From contig MNCI01000898.1 of NCBI GenBank assembly GCA_015680685.1, forward strand, positions 63,858-92,817: a stretch of DNA of 28,960 bases, read 5' to 3'. Within the stretch, counting starts at the first letter, position 1, and every line of letters starts with the position of its first letter. A program made the position numbers and the translations under genes. The notes below the pieces were generated by a model. The model did no database searches. It saw only the letters and a program-made list of their open reading frames with translations, and was not told the origin of the DNA. Shown here piece by piece: positions 27,331-28,960 of this stretch. The stretch comes from Gnetum montanum (taxonomy: Eukaryota; Streptophyta; Gnetopsida; Gnetales; Gnetaceae).

Positions 27331-27780
27331 ATTAGGTTCCTTGGAGTATAGTTGAGGGGTTAGAAAAAATAATAAGACATGAGTTGTAATTTATAGTGTT
27401 GTTTTTTTTTGTTTTTTCTTGTCTGTCCTCCAAGAGGTGTTAAGTCTTTGATAATTATAATAATAATTATAGACCTCGCTGCCCCCCATCCCCACAATGA
27501 AGAGCATACCTCCAGTTGTAAAAGAGGTTAAGGATGGGTAGATTAGAACATGTGGTAGGAAAAGTAGGCGCATGGAAAGAAGGCGTGATGTAGAACAATG
27601 AAAAACTGCCCTAGCTGTGTGCACAAATGGACAAAGTTCAAAGGCACAATGTGGGTATATATAGTATTTTTTCCATGTGTCGACGGGGCCGCGTAAATGC
27701 AACGGGATACATATACAGGGCCTAGTCGACGTAATTTTGCTACGGATGTTGACCTACATTTACCGTTAAAGAAAAAGTCC
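27331..27780 (-). promoter_or_regulatory. Upstream region with TATA-like box
   Basis: CTATATATA lies on the minus strand at 27656-27664. It is preceded by GTCGAC-containing words (GTCGACG near 27680 and GTCGACGTAATT near 27725) that resemble the U3 words of the LTR at 23264-24159. No LTR end (CTCATCA) or primer site lies between this box and the ORF start at 27327. It is therefore either a rearranged 5' LTR or an independent promoter. Confidence 0.4.
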
Positions 27781-28960
27781 AAAGCTAGAATTGGAGCACA
27801 ACATGGGGGTGATTCGTGGTCGCAGAGACTAGAGAATAGTATGTGTAAAAGAGAAAGGAAGATTGTAACTAGAAGAACAATGAAAGGTAGGAGAATGTCC
27901 TAGTATGGAACTTTGTGGATGAGGGACCATGCGATGGTTAGCATAGAAACAATCGACCAACCATATCAAGGGAATAGGAGATTAACAAATAAAACCAAAG
28001 GATATGTAAGTGGGTCCTCCCCATAGCAGGCAGTAGCCTCAGTAGCCCTTGCATATCGTCAACACAAGAGTCTGTGGACCCCGTAATTAATTAATGGTGA
28101 CCGTGAGTTAATACCCAAATCCATGAGAACCAGCCGAAGAATTAGAAGTTCTAGCAAAACATGATAGACATTCAAGACATAGAACCAGTAGTGAGGTGAA
28201 TAATGGGAAGCAAATGATGAAGAGAAGAGGGAGTGAGATGGAATTCCTAATGTTGGTCACATAAAATCTCTTATGAATTATGTAATTAAGTGACTGGTAG
28301 GATCCATCCTTAGTTCAAACCCAAAACCAACCACGTTCCGTGACATCGCATCAACATTTGAAGACTAGTCCATCTCCTTGGGGTATAAGAATGCTTCCAC
28401 AAACAACCACCACTCCAACATGAGTGAGTGAGAGGAAGTGAAAAATGGATTGAGTTAGAGGGGATAAAGAAAGTCCCATAACTAGTGCTTGTAGCCCATT
28501 AGTGGTAGTCTAAGAGGTATGCTTTGAATTCCCATGTGTTTGTTTTTTTTTCTAGGAACCACACCATGCAAAGACCCATGCATTTTCGCATGCATTTCGC
28601 CAAGGGGTGTGGTTTGAATCCTCATGGTTTTTTTTTTTTTAGAACCACACCATGCAAGGACAAATTGCCATGTAACTTCCAGTTAGGAGAGGATAGGGAG
28701 TAATAAGAAGTCTGTGAGGACACACACTCATATGCAAGGGTATAGAAAATTACAAAGAGTATTGCATTCCCCTTGAAGTCACACCCTATTCAAATCATTG
28801 GATCCTTCTCAAGTTGGGAAACTACACAAGTCATGAATTAATTAAAGTTGTTTTTAATTGAAATGGATTGCATGTTTTCAAAATAAGGAAAATCATGGAA
28901 TGGGTGGATGGGTGGATGATGTAGACTCACTACCTATTACATGAAATGAGAGTTCAACAT
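27781..28960. other. No gene recognised
   Basis: Only short open frames occur and none shows a family signature. A repeated block of about 50 bases near 28520-28660 is described separately. A TGG-rich tail (GGGTGGATGGGTGGATG) lies near 28900. Confidence 0.5.
28520..28665. repeat. Paired repeats with CCACACC/GGTGTGG arms
   Basis: Two direct copies of TTGAAT(T)CC(C/T)CATG, a T-rich run and then AGAACCACACCATGCAA(A/G)GAC start at about 28526 and 28614. Between them lies GGGGTGTGGTTTGAA, which can pair with the AACCACACC of either copy, and a GCATGCATTT/ATGCATTTTCGCATGC hairpin near 28575-28595. Confidence 0.7.

Noticed and set aside
27391-27702. 103-codon minus frame starting near the TATA-like box
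   Set aside because: It begins within the promoter-like region, is rich in Tyr/Phe/Cys and ends in a Lys/Gln/Thr run encoded by a homopolymer, so it is probably untranslated leader.

Overview
The window looks like repeat-dense intergenic DNA from a plant nuclear genome, with no intact host gene that I can recognise. The evidence is Ty3/Gypsy Gag, protease and reverse transcriptase fragments, LTRs followed by primer-binding sites complementary to plant tRNA-Asp, a domain resembling the 'putative plant transposon protein' family, heavy transition decay and nested insertions. A seed plant with a large genome is plausible, but I cannot name the species.

Layout. (1) 1-~10.8 kb, minus strand: a decayed Ty3/Gypsy element. 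Reading right to left it has an LTR-like region with 192-bp tandem repeats, a leader with eleven 16-bp repeats, Gag, a linker with a repeated PFV-x-x-VP peptide, protease, and RT/RNase H that runs off the left edge. About 3 kb of unrelated sequence (1521-4480) splits pol. (2) ~10.9-12.26 kb, plus strand: the 3' end of another element, with a short ORF carrying one membrane segment, then a polypurine tract and an LTR. (3) ~12.26-16.69 kb, minus strand: a Gag-protease-only element with its 5' LTR and tRNA-Asp primer-binding site. It contains a perfect 476-bp inverted repeat bounded by single Ns, probably an assembly artefact. (4) 16.86-21.43 kb, minus strand: a badly decayed copy of an RT-less element family with a plant-transposon-protein-like domain and a long coiled coil. 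It is interrupted by a clean plus-strand solo LTR (19109-20194) with the 5-bp target duplication TAGAT. (5) 21.45-23.26 kb, plus strand: a Gag pseudogene related to the one in block 3. (6) 23.26-27.78 kb, minus strand: the better preserved copy of the coiled-coil element, ending in a polypurine tract and LTR. (7) 27.8-28.96 kb: no gene recognised.

How the parts relate. The five LTRs in blocks 2-6 appear to be one superfamily: TGAT starts, usually a CTCATCA end, a shared CTATAAATA box and a related 3' terminus; two retain tRNA-Asp primer sites. Their internal regions differ (Gag-protease, the coiled-coil ORF, or a membrane-segment ORF). This suggests non-autonomous passengers mobilised by enzymes from elsewhere. 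The most novel items are the coiled-coil family, the palindrome-packed U3 regions (GATATCGCG words), and the tandem or inverted LTR junctions.
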